This document shows, in pieces, positions 1 to 8,147 of a DNA stretch of 35,603 nt. Numbering within the stretch: position 1 is the first letter of the stretch; every line of letters begins with the position of its first letter. Location of the stretch: NCBI GenBank assembly GCA_964592375.1, contig CAZQDP010000012.1, positions 1 to 35,603 of the forward strand, read 5' to 3'. Under the pieces are notes generated by a model that was not told where the DNA came from, made no database searches, and was given only the letters and a program-made list of their open reading frames with translations. This DNA is from CAZQDP01 sp964592375 (GTDB taxonomy: Bacteria; Bacillota; Clostridia; RUG12999). The translations under genes were made by a program, and so were the position numbers.

Positions 1-1316
1 GGCAGGTATGGGTTTTTTGTGTAGGCTCGCATGGCGCCCGTGAGGGCCCAGTCGGAGGAGGAAATATTCAGAATGTGCTGCCCGATGCATGGAGTGGCGT
101 TTGTGACTTGATATGGCAGAGAAGCACTTTGCAGATTGGCGCTTTGGCTCAGTGCCTCGCATATTATCATATCATCCTCGTGCACTTTTTGGTAATAGGA
201 AAGCTCTGAAATATTGACAAAAATAAAAACAAACAAGCAGAATGCGCCGACACTTTTATATCGTGTCGGTTTGTTTTTGAGCAGACTATCTGCTACAAGT
301 GCAATGGCAATCACACCTCCCATTGCATTTCGAAGTGCCGGATATGCATCTTTTAAAAAAATCATGAAGGCATAGGAAAAAACAAAGAGCACACCTGCAA
401 GTAAATACACGTGCGTTTCATAAGTTTTTACAAAAAGCCGATTGTCTTTTGGCGGGGTAGATAAAAAAAAGCCCACAGCGGCGCACAAAAGCAGAATGAA
501 CAAGAATAAAACAAGGTCAGCGCCAAGGACAAGAAAAGTGCCACGCAAAAATCCGCTTGTGAGAAGCTTTGCCAAAACGGGTCCATATACGTTGAGTATG
601 TGCACAGAAATATCCATTGCTTTTTCGGTGGGCTGCGCCGGCAAAACGCGCTGCATTTGCCCTTGCAGTATAAAAAAGAGGTACCACAGCATGCAAATTG
701 CGCCGCTAAGGATGGGGATAGGCAGAAACTTTCTGTTGGTCTTATAGGCACAGAATAGATATAAAACGGCACCAATTATCGCCGTTTGCTCATAGAGCAG
801 TGTGCCGAGCAGAAAAAGCAGAAAAGAAAGAGCAAAAGACCACTTTTTTTTGCTTGCAAGCAGCAGCATGGAGGAAGCGAATAAAAACAGTGAAGGGACT
901 ATTCGCACCGAAGCGGAAAGCCAGTATACCGCTTCAATATTTAAGGGAAAAAATAAATAAATAATGAGAAACAGCCCACCTGCATGCACTCCCGCCCTTG
1001 ATAATGCCTTTTGGAACTGGAGAGCAGATAAAAAATATAAAAGGGTGATAAAGGCATAAGGTATGCACATGGCATTCCAAAAACGGCTCCAAACATAAAT
1101 GTCCATCAGTCCTGCCAAGGGACGGGCGGCATATAAGTGGCCTGCCAAATACACCTGCCGAAAGGGATGCGAAAACAGAGGATAGACGCCATACTGAATA
1201 TAGTCATCAAGCACCGGGGTGTATTTAAAATAGAAAAAACCTGCTTTTATTAAGTATGCGCCAAAAAGCAAAAGCAGAAATATGGCGTGTTTTTGATCAA
1301 TATGTTTATTCTTCAT
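1..1316 (-). CDS. Polytopic GT-C-like membrane protein (partial, runs off left edge)
   Basis: An open frame of 438 codons without a stop runs leftward from the ATG at 1316 off the window edge, so the C-terminus is missing. It begins MKNKHIDQKHAIFLLLLFGA and has about nine to ten hydrophobic segments. Just after the first membrane segment comes an acidic pair in VLDDYIQYGVYPLF. GT-C glycosyltransferases carry a catalytic acidic motif in this first extracytoplasmic loop. The start overlaps the last 11 bases of the upstream GT2 gene and has no obvious ribosome binding site, which suggests translational coupling. The likely role (inference) is to transfer a sugar from a polyprenyl-phosphate donor made by the neighbouring GT2 onto a surface glycan. 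It could instead be a non-enzymatic membrane protein of unknown function. The membrane topology is solid; the enzymatic label is tentative. Confidence 0.72.
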   Translation of the reverse strand, partial: MKNKHIDQKHAIFLLLLFGAYLIKAGFFYFKYTPVLDDYIQYGVYPLFSHPFRQVYLAGHLYAARPLAGLMDIYVWSRFWNAMCIPYAFITLLYFLSALQFQKALSRAGVHAGGLFLIIYLFFPLNIEAVYWLSASVRIVPSLFLFASSMLLLASKKKWSFALSFLLFLLGTLLYEQTAIIGAVLYLFCAYKTNRKFLPIPILSGAICMLWYLFFILQGQMQRVLPAQPTEKAMDISVHILNVYGPVLAKLLTSGFLRGTFLVLGADLVLFLFILLLCAAVGFFLSTPPKDNRLFVKTYETHVYLLAGVLFVFSYAFMIFLKDAYPALRNAMGGVIAIALVADSLLKNKPTRYKSVGAFCLFVFIFVNISELSYYQKVHEDDMIICEALSQSANLQSASLPYQVTNATPCIGQHILNISSSDWALTGAMRAYTKNPYL

Positions 1317-2025
1317 GGGTTTTATATTTGCCTGTCGCAGAGTTTACTTTTACCTTTAGTACATCGAATGCCATTTTCACACTATCCGAAAAAGGACTGA
1401 CTCTTGATGGGCGAATTTCATTTTTCATTTCAAGTGAAAGTGGAAGCACCTTCAGACCCAGCATGCCGGCTAAGTAGATCATTTCCATATCGAAACCAAA
1501 ATCATGAATACTGCACATGGAAAAAAGCCGCTTGGCAGCCTCTGCATGAAAAGCCTTAAATCCACATTGGGTGTCCGTTACCGGCAGAGGTAAAAAGCCG
1601 GTTGCAAGCGATGAAAAAGCATTGGATAAAAACCGCCGTCCACCGGTATATCCGCTCCGCTCTTTGCTGCGCAACCCCGCTACCACATCCGCTTCGCAGT
1701 GATAAAAAAGCCCTATGCAGCGTTGAATGTTGGATAGGTCATAGGGGAGATCTGCATCGGTATAAAATACATATTTCCCTGTGGACAAAAGCACGGCGTT
1801 TTTTACCACATAGCCCTTACCCATATTGACAGGACTTTTCATTAAAATAAAATCCAACTCTCGCCGCTTCTCGAGTAGGTCACTGCCGCCGTCATCCGAT
1901 CCATCGTCTGCCATAATCAGCTCGAAGCTTGTAAAATGCTTTTGAAGGTACGAATGAGCAGTGCAAAGCGTGGTGTCGATAATGCTTTTTTCATTATAAA
2001 AAGGAATGATAAGAGAAACATCCAT
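1306..2025 (-). CDS. Family 2 glycosyltransferase, polyprenyl-phosphate sugar synthase type
   Basis: This 239-aa protein has a GT-A fold signature: SLIIPFYNE near residues 4-12, ADDGSDDGG at 39-47 and the metal-binding TDAD at 89-92 within YTDADLPYD. The later segment DTQCGFKAF is typical of dolichyl- or undecaprenyl-phosphate glucosyl/mannosyltransferases. There is no C-terminal membrane hairpin, so it is probably a peripheral cytoplasmic enzyme. The family moves a sugar from a nucleotide donor to a polyprenyl phosphate. A GGAG site lies about 8 bases before the ATG. The gene follows the LacI-type gene by 58 bases and overlaps the GT-C-like membrane gene downstream, an arrangement that suits a donor synthase and the transferase that uses the donor. 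The sugar cannot be read from the sequence. Confidence 0.88.
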   Translation of the reverse strand: MDVSLIIPFYNEKSIIDTTLCTAHSYLQKHFTSFELIMADDGSDDGGSDLLEKRRELDFILMKSPVNMGKGYVVKNAVLLSTGKYVFYTDADLPYDLSNIQRCIGLFYHCEADVVAGLRSKERSGYTGGRRFLSNAFSSLATGFLPLPVTDTQCGFKAFHAEAAKRLFSMCSIHDFGFDMEMIYLAGMLGLKVLPLSLEMKNEIRPSRVSPFSDSVKMAFDVLKVKVNSATGKYKTHEE

Positions 2026-2083
2026 GGCAACGCTCCACTGTTTTTAGCACATAGTATTTCCAAATATTCCTTTTGGTATGCAT

Positions 2084-3043
2084 TCATCCGATTGGAACAT
2101 CACCAAGTGTTTGCCCCGGTACAACATGCGCCATGAGCGCACAAGGCTCAAATGCCTTTTGCTCCACCATGGCAATGATGGCTTCTGCTGCAAGCAGGCC
2201 GGTCTTCGCCATTGGGAAGGAAACGGTATCAATGCGCGGCTTCACATAATCAAGGGTATCAATATGATCAAAGCCCATAAGACCGGCATCACGTCCCGGC
2301 ATGATACCAAGCTGCTCAAAGCACTGGAGCACACGAAGTGCGTAAATATCGGAGGAGCAAAAAAACGCCGTTTTTTCTTTGGAGGCATAAAGCGGTATTT
2401 GCTTTTCAAAATCATTTTCGGTGAGAATACATATATCCATAACAGAGGAAAACCCCAGCATCCGCTGTTGTTGCGCCCAAATATTATTACCAATTTGTGC
2501 AAGTGCCGGCGCAATATATACCGCGTTGCGGTAACCATGTGCTAAAATATGCGTAGCGGCAAGGGCACCGGCAGCGTACTCATTAATGCCAATATGAGGG
2601 AGCTCACCTAAACGGTTTCCTATGGTAACGGCAGGGAGATTTTCAAGTGCATGCTGCGTGTCTTGCCCGCCGATGGGGAAAATAATGATACCATCCACTC
2701 GTCTTTCTTGCAGGCGGAGGATGCAGTCTGTTTCATAGGTGCAATTTTTATGTGTAAGCACCAAATAAGCAAAATAGCCAAGCTCTCGCAGTCTTTTTTC
2801 TGCTGCACTAACACATTGGGCAAAAAAACGATTATCAAGGTCAAAAATCAAAATACCAATGGTGTTGGTGCGTCGGCGCGATAAGCTGCTAGCAAGGTAA
2901 TTTGGTCTATACCCATGCGACTGCATTACCCGTAGCACAGCCTCACGGGTTTTTTTATTCACACCCGAACGATGATGAAGCACCCTGTCTACCGTGCCGC
3001 GGGATACGCCGCAAATGCGTGCGATTTCGCCTGATGTAATCAT
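2084..3043 (-). CDS. LacI/GalR-family transcriptional repressor
   Basis: This 319-aa regulator has an N-terminal helix-turn-helix at about residues 3-24 (SGEIARICGVSRGTVDRVL), then the hinge region YRPNYLASSLSRRRT and a periplasmic-binding-protein-like effector domain (TIGILIFDLDNRFFAQ, then MGFDHIDTLDYV near the C-terminus). Its ATG overlaps the GH116 stop codon in an ATGA junction (3040-3043), so both are on one transcript and probably translationally coupled. A near-perfect 22-bp palindrome beside the GH116 promoter (5676-5697) is the obvious operator. The protein therefore probably represses its own operon until a sugar, perhaps a GH116 product, binds. The effector is unknown. Confidence 0.93.
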   Translation of the reverse strand: MITSGEIARICGVSRGTVDRVLHHRSGVNKKTREAVLRVMQSHGYRPNYLASSLSRRRTNTIGILIFDLDNRFFAQCVSAAEKRLRELGYFAYLVLTHKNCTYETDCILRLQERRVDGIIIFPIGGQDTQHALENLPAVTIGNRLGELPHIGINEYAAGALAATHILAHGYRNAVYIAPALAQIGNNIWAQQQRMLGFSSVMDICILTENDFEKQIPLYASKEKTAFFCSSDIYALRVLQCFEQLGIMPGRDAGLMGFDHIDTLDYVKPRIDTVSFPMAKTGLLAAEAIIAMVEQKAFEPCALMAHVVPGQTLGDVPIG

Positions 3044-5658
3044 GCTTTTGTCATATCCCTTCTCTCCTGGGCGCTTTCCACCACAAGGCGTTCTCCCTCA
3101 CGAATAAGGATTTTTGAGGCAAATACCAATGTATCGCCATCCAAAGTAAAATCCAATAGTTTGCCTTCCAAGGTAACCTTGGCAGGCTTCATAAATGCAA
3201 GGCTTAGCAAAGAGAGGGAAAGGCTTCCGTATAAAACGGATAAGACAGATTGATTTTGATTGCATGAGAACTGGCCCCATCCGCTGCCCACCGACCAAAA
3301 GCTCTGAAAAGCTTCTGGGTGAATGGGGGAAAATCCGATTTTGCCTTGCGGTAGGTCAAAGGAAAAGCCTGAAAAAGCCAGAAGCGCTGAGTAACTTGCC
3401 ATTGAACGGGCATAATTGCTGCCTGCCTCAAACTCATTCCAAGGGTTGCGGCGGTAACCGTCAAAACGGTTGCGGATCGCTTCAATCAGCTGTGTGCCTT
3501 GCTCCGTCATGCCTTCTTGCAGCATGTGTACGGCTGCTTGATATTCAAATCCAGTCATTGCCTCTTCTGAATATGGCACAGGAATGACGGGCTTTTGTGC
3601 GGCATTTGGCCAATCGCAAATCACGGTACAGCTCTCGTCTGCCAGTGCGAACAAGCGGCAGGGATTAAAAAAATTACGCAAGCTTTTTTTAAAGTTGTAC
3701 TGATAAATGGTGTTCAATGCTTTTTTTACCTTGTCTTTATCAAAAATTTCGCCAATTCCACAAATATTTGCATGCCACTGGGCAACCACTTGGTCGATAG
3801 ATGAGCCTTCACCAACTTGGTATTTAATTTCACCGGATTCTTCATTGCGGTATGCCAATGTGTTTTCATATTGGTCTAAAATACTCATATCTTTCAAATC
3901 TATTTGCTGATAAAAAAATTCACCATTAAACAGATGCTGCTGTGTCCATGCACGGCCTTTTTCAAACAGTGCCAAATATTCTGCGGCGGTTTCCGTCTCG
4001 CCCAAATATTCGCCCATTTGTGCAGCGGCTTTTAATGCAGCCAAATAAAAACCGGTCAGCCAGGAATTTGGTCCAAACAGCTCCATATCAAGCGTATGAT
4101 GCTGTCTGCCGTGTAATACGCCTGTCCGATCAATATCCCATTTGTCGGCATTGTGCTCCGACCATGCAAATTCGATATTCTTTTTTACATACGGCCACAT
4201 TTTTGCAAGCCATGCATCGTCTGCAGATAGCTTCCATTCGCGGTATACTTTGATCACGCCTCCAAACTGCCCATCTGCGCAGGGACGGAAATTAGCACGC
4301 GGAATGCCAAGCGGCAACTGCAGACGAAAAGACATACCACCGTGTTCATTCATATTGTATCGAAAATCTGCCTCACGCATGGACCGTTCCAGTGCAGGAA
4401 AAAGGAAAGGAAGTGCATATGCGTAGTTCCATACATGCGAGCAGGAGCCCTCGCAGAAACCGCAATCGGATGTACAGCCCTCAAAGGCATAAAATGTGCC
4501 GTCCTCCAATCGCAAACAGGTAGGCGATTTTAAAACAGAAAGATTGGCAGATACGGCATCTAATACACTATCCGGCAATGTGGAGGAAAAAAGGGTATTC
4601 TGAAATAAACGGGTTTGGAGTAAAAGCCGGTTGTAATTGGAAAAGGCATAAAGCGCACAATCTTTTGCACTGTCAAATAGGCTTGCATAGTAGTTTTTCC
4701 ACTTTGCAGCGTTGCGCAGTTCATCTCCTGATGAAAAGTGAAAGCCCTTCCAGTATTTAAAGAAATTCGGATAATACCAGGAAAGGATAAAGCGAACTCG
4801 CTCACTAGCGCCCGGAGCGACCGTAACACAAGCGGCAAGAGTGGCAGTATCAGGCTTGCTTTGCTTATCCTCAGGAGCATACTGCCTGTTTGTTAGGGGA
4901 CCGGCCTTAGAAAAATCTTGCCAAAAAACGCCGAGTTCATCGAACCATCTGCCTCGAAACCAATACTGCTGTGCGTGGGCGTTTTGGCAATCGGTGGATA
5001 CGCACAATTCACCGTAATCATACGCACCAGCCTCGCACTTGGAATTTCCAAGGGTGATATATGTTACTTCACCCTCCTTTGATTTCGTATGGACATTCTG
5101 ATCCGGCGATGGATTGCTAACGCTAAAGGCGGCAGTATATGTGATTGCAAGATTGGTATCGTTTGTAAACTCCACTTCAAAAAATGCCGCAGGTAGGCTG
5201 GAATCCTTTTCGCCAAGAGGGATAAAAGGATTAAAGGCAATAAGGCGCACGGCGCCGGGAAATTGGCTATCTTGAAAATCTATCTGTGCAAATGGAAAGC
5301 CACCTGTAAAAGTGTGCTGCTGAAAATGGGGGCAGCCGGCTAGTGTACTTCTGTTTACACCAAACCCATAGGAATTCGAACGATCAGGTTCATTGATATC
5401 ACCAATAAAATGAGGAGGCACATCGCCGTTTAGCACGCGAGCATCCAGCACACAGCCATTCTGCTCCGCTTTCACCGCAAAATGCGTGAAGCCTTGATAG
5501 GTACATTTATTGGGTCTGTTATAAATTTCAAAGTCTTTTAGCCTGCCATTGCCGGCAAGACCAATACAGCCGGTGCCTATTCCTCCTAAAGGGAATGAAA
5601 TTTCATTTGTGTATTGACCACGATATTCGAATCCATTTTCTGTCCGCATCATGACCAC
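3040..5658 (-). CDS. GH116-family beta-glycosidase (bile-acid beta-glucosidase/GBA2-like)
   Basis: This 872-aa protein has the two-part architecture of GH116: an N-terminal beta-domain starting with the hallmark PLGGIGTGCIGLAGNGRLKD (23-42) and a C-terminal (alpha/alpha)6 domain from about residue 330. Aligned by eye with human GBA2 as I recall it, the nucleophile position is Glu393 in YAFEG, and the acid/base position is Asp524 in HHTLDMELFGPNSWL. Both appear conserved, so activity is likely on beta-glucosides, xylosides or related sugars. No signal peptide is visible, so it should act in the cytoplasm on imported oligosaccharides. It is the first gene of the GH116-lacI-GT2-GT-C operon, with promoter and operator directly upstream and an AAGGAG site about 6 bases before the ATG. 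Substrate specificity cannot be assigned. Confidence 0.88.
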   Translation of the reverse strand: MVMMRTENGFEYRGQYTNEISFPLGGIGTGCIGLAGNGRLKDFEIYNRPNKCTYQGFTHFAVKAEQNGCVLDARVLNGDVPPHFIGDINEPDRSNSYGFGVNRSTLAGCPHFQQHTFTGGFPFAQIDFQDSQFPGAVRLIAFNPFIPLGEKDSSLPAAFFEVEFTNDTNLAITYTAAFSVSNPSPDQNVHTKSKEGEVTYITLGNSKCEAGAYDYGELCVSTDCQNAHAQQYWFRGRWFDELGVFWQDFSKAGPLTNRQYAPEDKQSKPDTATLAACVTVAPGASERVRFILSWYYPNFFKYWKGFHFSSGDELRNAAKWKNYYASLFDSAKDCALYAFSNYNRLLLQTRLFQNTLFSSTLPDSVLDAVSANLSVLKSPTCLRLEDGTFYAFEGCTSDCGFCEGSCSHVWNYAYALPFLFPALERSMREADFRYNMNEHGGMSFRLQLPLGIPRANFRPCADGQFGGVIKVYREWKLSADDAWLAKMWPYVKKNIEFAWSEHNADKWDIDRTGVLHGRQHHTLDMELFGPNSWLTGFYLAALKAAAQMGEYLGETETAAEYLALFEKGRAWTQQHLFNGEFFYQQIDLKDMSILDQYENTLAYRNEESGEIKYQVGEGSSIDQVVAQWHANICGIGEIFDKDKVKKALNTIYQYNFKKSLRNFFNPCRLFALADESCTVICDWPNAAQKPVIPVPYSEEAMTGFEYQAAVHMLQEGMTEQGTQLIEAIRNRFDGYRRNPWNEFEAGSNYARSMASYSALLAFSGFSFDLPQGKIGFSPIHPEAFQSFWSVGSGWGQFSCNQNQSVLSVLYGSLSLSLLSLAFMKPAKVTLEGKLLDFTLDGDTLVFASKILIREGERLVVESAQERRDMTKA

Positions 5659-5675
5659 TCCTTCATAATATTAAC

Positions 5676-5697
5676 TTTCCGTTCACGTGCACGGAAA
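5676..5697. promoter_or_regulatory. Candidate LacI-family operator (22-bp palindrome)
   Basis: The arms TTTCCGT and ACGGAAA flank a CACGTG core. The whole 22 bases are self-complementary except for one symmetric position pair. The centred CG and the size fit LacI/GalR operators. It abuts and slightly overlaps the -10 box of the GH116 promoter, so bound repressor would block initiation. The likely ligand protein is the LacI-type regulator encoded two genes downstream. Confidence 0.75.
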
Positions 5698-5725
5698 TAA
5701 TATCACACGACGATAAGCTTGTCAA
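5697..5725 (-). promoter_or_regulatory. Sigma-A promoter of the GH116 operon
   Basis: On the minus strand, TTGACA (5725-5720) and TATTAT (5702-5697) are separated by exactly 17 bases. Transcription should start near 5690, inside the palindromic operator, leaving a leader of about 30 bases before the GH116 ATG. Confidence 0.8.
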
Positions 5726-5737
5726 GATGTTTCGTGC

Positions 5738-5773
5738 AAAAAAATGGGCGATGATGGAGTTTCATCATCGCCC
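5738..5773 (-). terminator. Rho-independent terminator of the fucosidase gene
   Basis: A perfect 11-bp stem, GGGCGATGATG paired with CATCATCGCCC around a 6-base loop (5746-5773), is followed on the minus strand by a run of seven T (5744-5738). It lies 46 bases past the fucosidase stop and upstream of the GH116 promoter, so it separates the two transcription units. Confidence 0.9.
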
Positions 5774-5818
5774 GGAAAATTCAAGCACTTTTCAACATTT
5801 GCGTTCAAGGGAAAAGCA

Positions 5819-7132
5819 TTATTCTTCAACCTCAATTTCGATTACTGTATCAATATCGCAGGGCAGTTTTGAATAAAAATGACCCGGCTTGGAATAGGCT
5901 CCAAAGCTTAAAAATGTATACTCCGGCCAACGAAGCGTATTAAAGCCGGTTTTGGCCTTGATTTCGGTTTTATCATGCAGTAGCCTCATCTTCTTTATTT
6001 TATATGGTATTTTAAGACCGATAAAGCCCATGCTTTCTTCAAAGATGTGCGCATAGATGATATTGCCACGTTTGGTGTACCAGCCCCAATCGGGCTTTGT
6101 AATTCCCGCAATACCACAGCCGGAAATACTCTCTGCGTTTTTCTGCATCCATGCACCGATTTGTTCCATCATTTCAAGGCAGGGCTGAGGGAAATTCCCT
6201 TTGGCATCCGGCCCCACGTTGAGTAACACATTGCCTCCCTTTGCACAGCATTCCACCATTTTGCGAATAATAAGCTTTGTAGGCTTGTAGTTGGTGTCAA
6301 GACCGCAATATCCCCAATTGTCATTCATGCACAGGCAGGTTTCCCATGGGAGGGCATTTCCCGCATCGTCTAGAATGCCTTCCGGCGGGATGATTTGCTC
6401 GGGAGAAGTAAAATCCCCTGAATAAATGGTTGGATTTGCAGTATGGATGGTAGTTTTTTCCTCCGCCTCAAGGCGATTGTCTAAAATCACCTCTGGCTGA
6501 TAGGTGCGGATCATTTCCACAAGCGCTTTGGCCTTCCACTTTTCGCCGGACATATTACCATAGGAAAAATCAAACCACATCACGTCAATCTTGCCGTAAT
6601 TGGTGCATAGCTCTTTGATTTGGCCGTGCATATAGGTAAGATAACGATCAAAATTATGTGCGATATCTTTATAAGCCTCATTGTCCTTCATAGGATGAAA
6701 TTGATCACCAAAATGCGGATAATCGGGATGATGCCAGTCAATCAGTGAATAGTAAAGACCTACCTTTAATCCCTCTGCCCGAAAAGCCTGTACATATTCT
6801 GCAATAAGATCTCTGCCGGCCTTTGTGCTTGTGGCTTTATAATCGGTTAGCTTACTGTCGAACAAGCAAAAGCCATCGTGGTGCTTGGCGGTCATCACTG
6901 CATATTTCATCCCTGCTTTTTTTGCGGCCTTTGCCCACTGCACCGGATCATAATCCACCGGATTAAATTCATCGAAATACTGCTGGTATTGTTCATTTGA
7001 AATCTTTTCCCAGCTTCTGATCCATTCTCCTCGCGCAGGAATGGCATATAGTCCGAAGTGAATGAACAGACCAAAGCGATCATTCATCATCCAACTGGTT
7101 CGTTTGGTTCTTTCCGATATTTGTTCGTTCAT
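5819..7132 (-). CDS. GH29 alpha-L-fucosidase
   Basis: This 437-aa enzyme shows the GH29 landmarks: RFGLFIHFGLYA (19-30), the histidine pair in KHHDGFCLFDS (83-93), YYSLIDWHHPDY (127-138), and the nucleophile region DVMWFDFSYGNM with Asp188 as the predicted nucleophile. A later motif, GGNVLLNVGPDAKGNFP, is also typical of the family. The length fits a single-domain GH29 enzyme with a short C-terminal beta segment. No signal peptide or anchor is present, so it probably removes terminal fucose from imported glycans in the cytoplasm. The ATG is preceded by AAAGGAG at good spacing. The gene is transcribed with or just after comEA, 85 bases upstream, and ends at a strong terminator. No transporter gene is present in the window. 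Confidence 0.93.
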   Translation of the reverse strand: MNEQISERTKRTSWMMNDRFGLFIHFGLYAIPARGEWIRSWEKISNEQYQQYFDEFNPVDYDPVQWAKAAKKAGMKYAVMTAKHHDGFCLFDSKLTDYKATSTKAGRDLIAEYVQAFRAEGLKVGLYYSLIDWHHPDYPHFGDQFHPMKDNEAYKDIAHNFDRYLTYMHGQIKELCTNYGKIDVMWFDFSYGNMSGEKWKAKALVEMIRTYQPEVILDNRLEAEEKTTIHTANPTIYSGDFTSPEQIIPPEGILDDAGNALPWETCLCMNDNWGYCGLDTNYKPTKLIIRKMVECCAKGGNVLLNVGPDAKGNFPQPCLEMMEQIGAWMQKNAESISGCGIAGITKPDWGWYTKRGNIIYAHIFEESMGFIGLKIPYKIKKMRLLHDKTEIKAKTGFNTLRWPEYTFLSFGAYSKPGHFYSKLPCDIDTVIEIEVEE

Positions 7133-7217
7133 GTTTTGCTCCTTTATATCTCATAAAAATTAATTTTGTAGATAATACCTAAAAACGGTGACAACCAATC
7201 AAAAAAGCCCTACCCAA

Positions 7218-7943
7218 CTACCCTGCAGACAAGCGATTTTTGACTTTTAGATACTCTTGCTGGGTAAATCCCACTACGTTTAGCAGATCGGAAGTGGCTG
7301 CATAGGGCCCGAATTGATCCCGAAACGCTACAATTGCACTTGCATCTGCGGAGGAAATACCAACACCACAAAGCTGGGCAGCGCTTGCTGTATTAATATT
7401 CACCGAGCTTTCATCTCCCCTATTTGTGAGCGAAGGCAAGGCTTCCGAAGTATCTCTCTTCTCATCGGAGCTATTTGCCGTGCTACTTTTGCCGGTTGAT
7501 GTAGAGGCGGATTTACTTGCAGAGGAGCTACTCCTAGGAGTAGAACTTCTAGAAGAAGTGCTTTTGGATGCGGTGCTACCGGAAGCGGTGCTTTTAGAAG
7601 CGGCTGATTTTGCCGGTACTTTAATTTCATAGCCATCCTTTACATAAGCGGCAAGATTCACTCCATCCACATTGGCATTTTCCGTGGCGCCGCCCGCCAT
7701 TTGAATGGCATCTTCCACACGGCTTTCTGCTGGCAGGTTGTAGATGCCGGGATTTTTCACCTCGCCTTTGACATGCACTTTCACTTCCAGTGTAGCAAGC
7801 GCAGGCACCGCCGATAATTCCTTGCTGGGCGAAGCGGCATTCCACCAAATACCGATACTGATGGCAAAGCCGCAAATGAGTGCAAAAACCAAAATAAAAA
7901 TGAGCTGTTCTCTGCTTTTTTCAGAGGAAGGTTTATCCTGCAT
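7218..7943 (-). CDS. comEA: ComEA-like DNA-binding protein (SLBB + helix-hairpin-helix)
   Basis: One membrane segment (about residues 14-34) is followed by an SLBB-type domain (VHVKGEVKNPGIYNLP), a Ser/Thr/Lys-rich linker of about 55 residues, and a C-terminal helix-hairpin-helix domain (SVNINTASAAQLCGVGISS onward). This is the architecture of Bacillota ComEA, the membrane-anchored protein that binds double-stranded DNA during natural transformation. Two in-frame ATGs exist. The first (7952) touches the AAAGGA site directly, whereas the ATG at 7943 lies 9 bases after it and is chosen, giving 241 aa. A consensus promoter lies upstream at 8044-8016. No comEC or comEB is adjacent. The linker DNA is repetitive and may vary in length between strains. 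Confidence 0.9.
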   Translation of the reverse strand: MQDKPSSEKSREQLIFILVFALICGFAISIGIWWNAASPSKELSAVPALATLEVKVHVKGEVKNPGIYNLPAESRVEDAIQMAGGATENANVDGVNLAAYVKDGYEIKVPAKSAASKSTASGSTASKSTSSRSSTPRSSSSASKSASTSTGKSSTANSSDEKRDTSEALPSLTNRGDESSVNINTASAAQLCGVGISSADASAIVAFRDQFGPYAATSDLLNVVGFTQQEYLKVKNRLSAG

Positions 7944-8015
7944 ATTTACCATTCCTTTGTTTTCTATTGTAGTATGAATGTACTGCTAAATCAAATGTGC
8001 ATGGTAATAACATTT

Positions 8016-8044
8016 ATTATAAACGAATAAAAAGAAACAGTCAA
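8016..8044 (-). promoter_or_regulatory. Sigma-A promoter of comEA
   Basis: On the minus strand, TTGACT (8044-8039) and TATAAT (8021-8016) are separated by 17 bases. The expected start near 8009 gives a leader of about 65 bases. It is divergent from the trpB promoter, whose -35 box lies about 40 bases away. Confidence 0.8.
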
Positions 8045-8084
8045 CGAATTTTTACGGAAATTCTGCCAATATTCAATAAAATAT

Positions 8085-8113
8085 TTGACAAAACAGATGC
8101 AGTACTATATAAT
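8085..8113 (+). promoter_or_regulatory. Perfect-consensus sigma-A promoter of trpB
   Basis: TTGACA (8085-8090) and TATAAT (8108-8113) have a 17-base spacer, matching consensus at all twelve positions. The transcript should start near 8120. This rules out the upstream in-frame ATGs of the trpB frame and supports translation from 8148. The short leader leaves no room for a T-box or trp leader. Confidence 0.9.
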
Positions 8114-8147
8114 ATCTCACATCAATATAATATGGAAGGTGATGGAA

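Noticed and set aside
428..775. 115-codon minus-strand frame and overlapping 101-codon plus-strand frame
   Set aside because: Both are shadows of the much longer open minus-strand frame 1-1316, which is coupled to the GT2 gene and reads as a coherent membrane protein.
7190..7217. Terminator between comEA and the fucosidase gene
   Set aside because: A T run is present on the minus strand, but no stem precedes it. The two genes may be co-transcribed.
8085..8147. N-terminal extension of trpB from the first in-frame ATG
   Set aside because: It overlaps a perfect sigma-A promoter and would lie upstream of the transcript start. The ATG at 8148 has the proper ribosome binding site.
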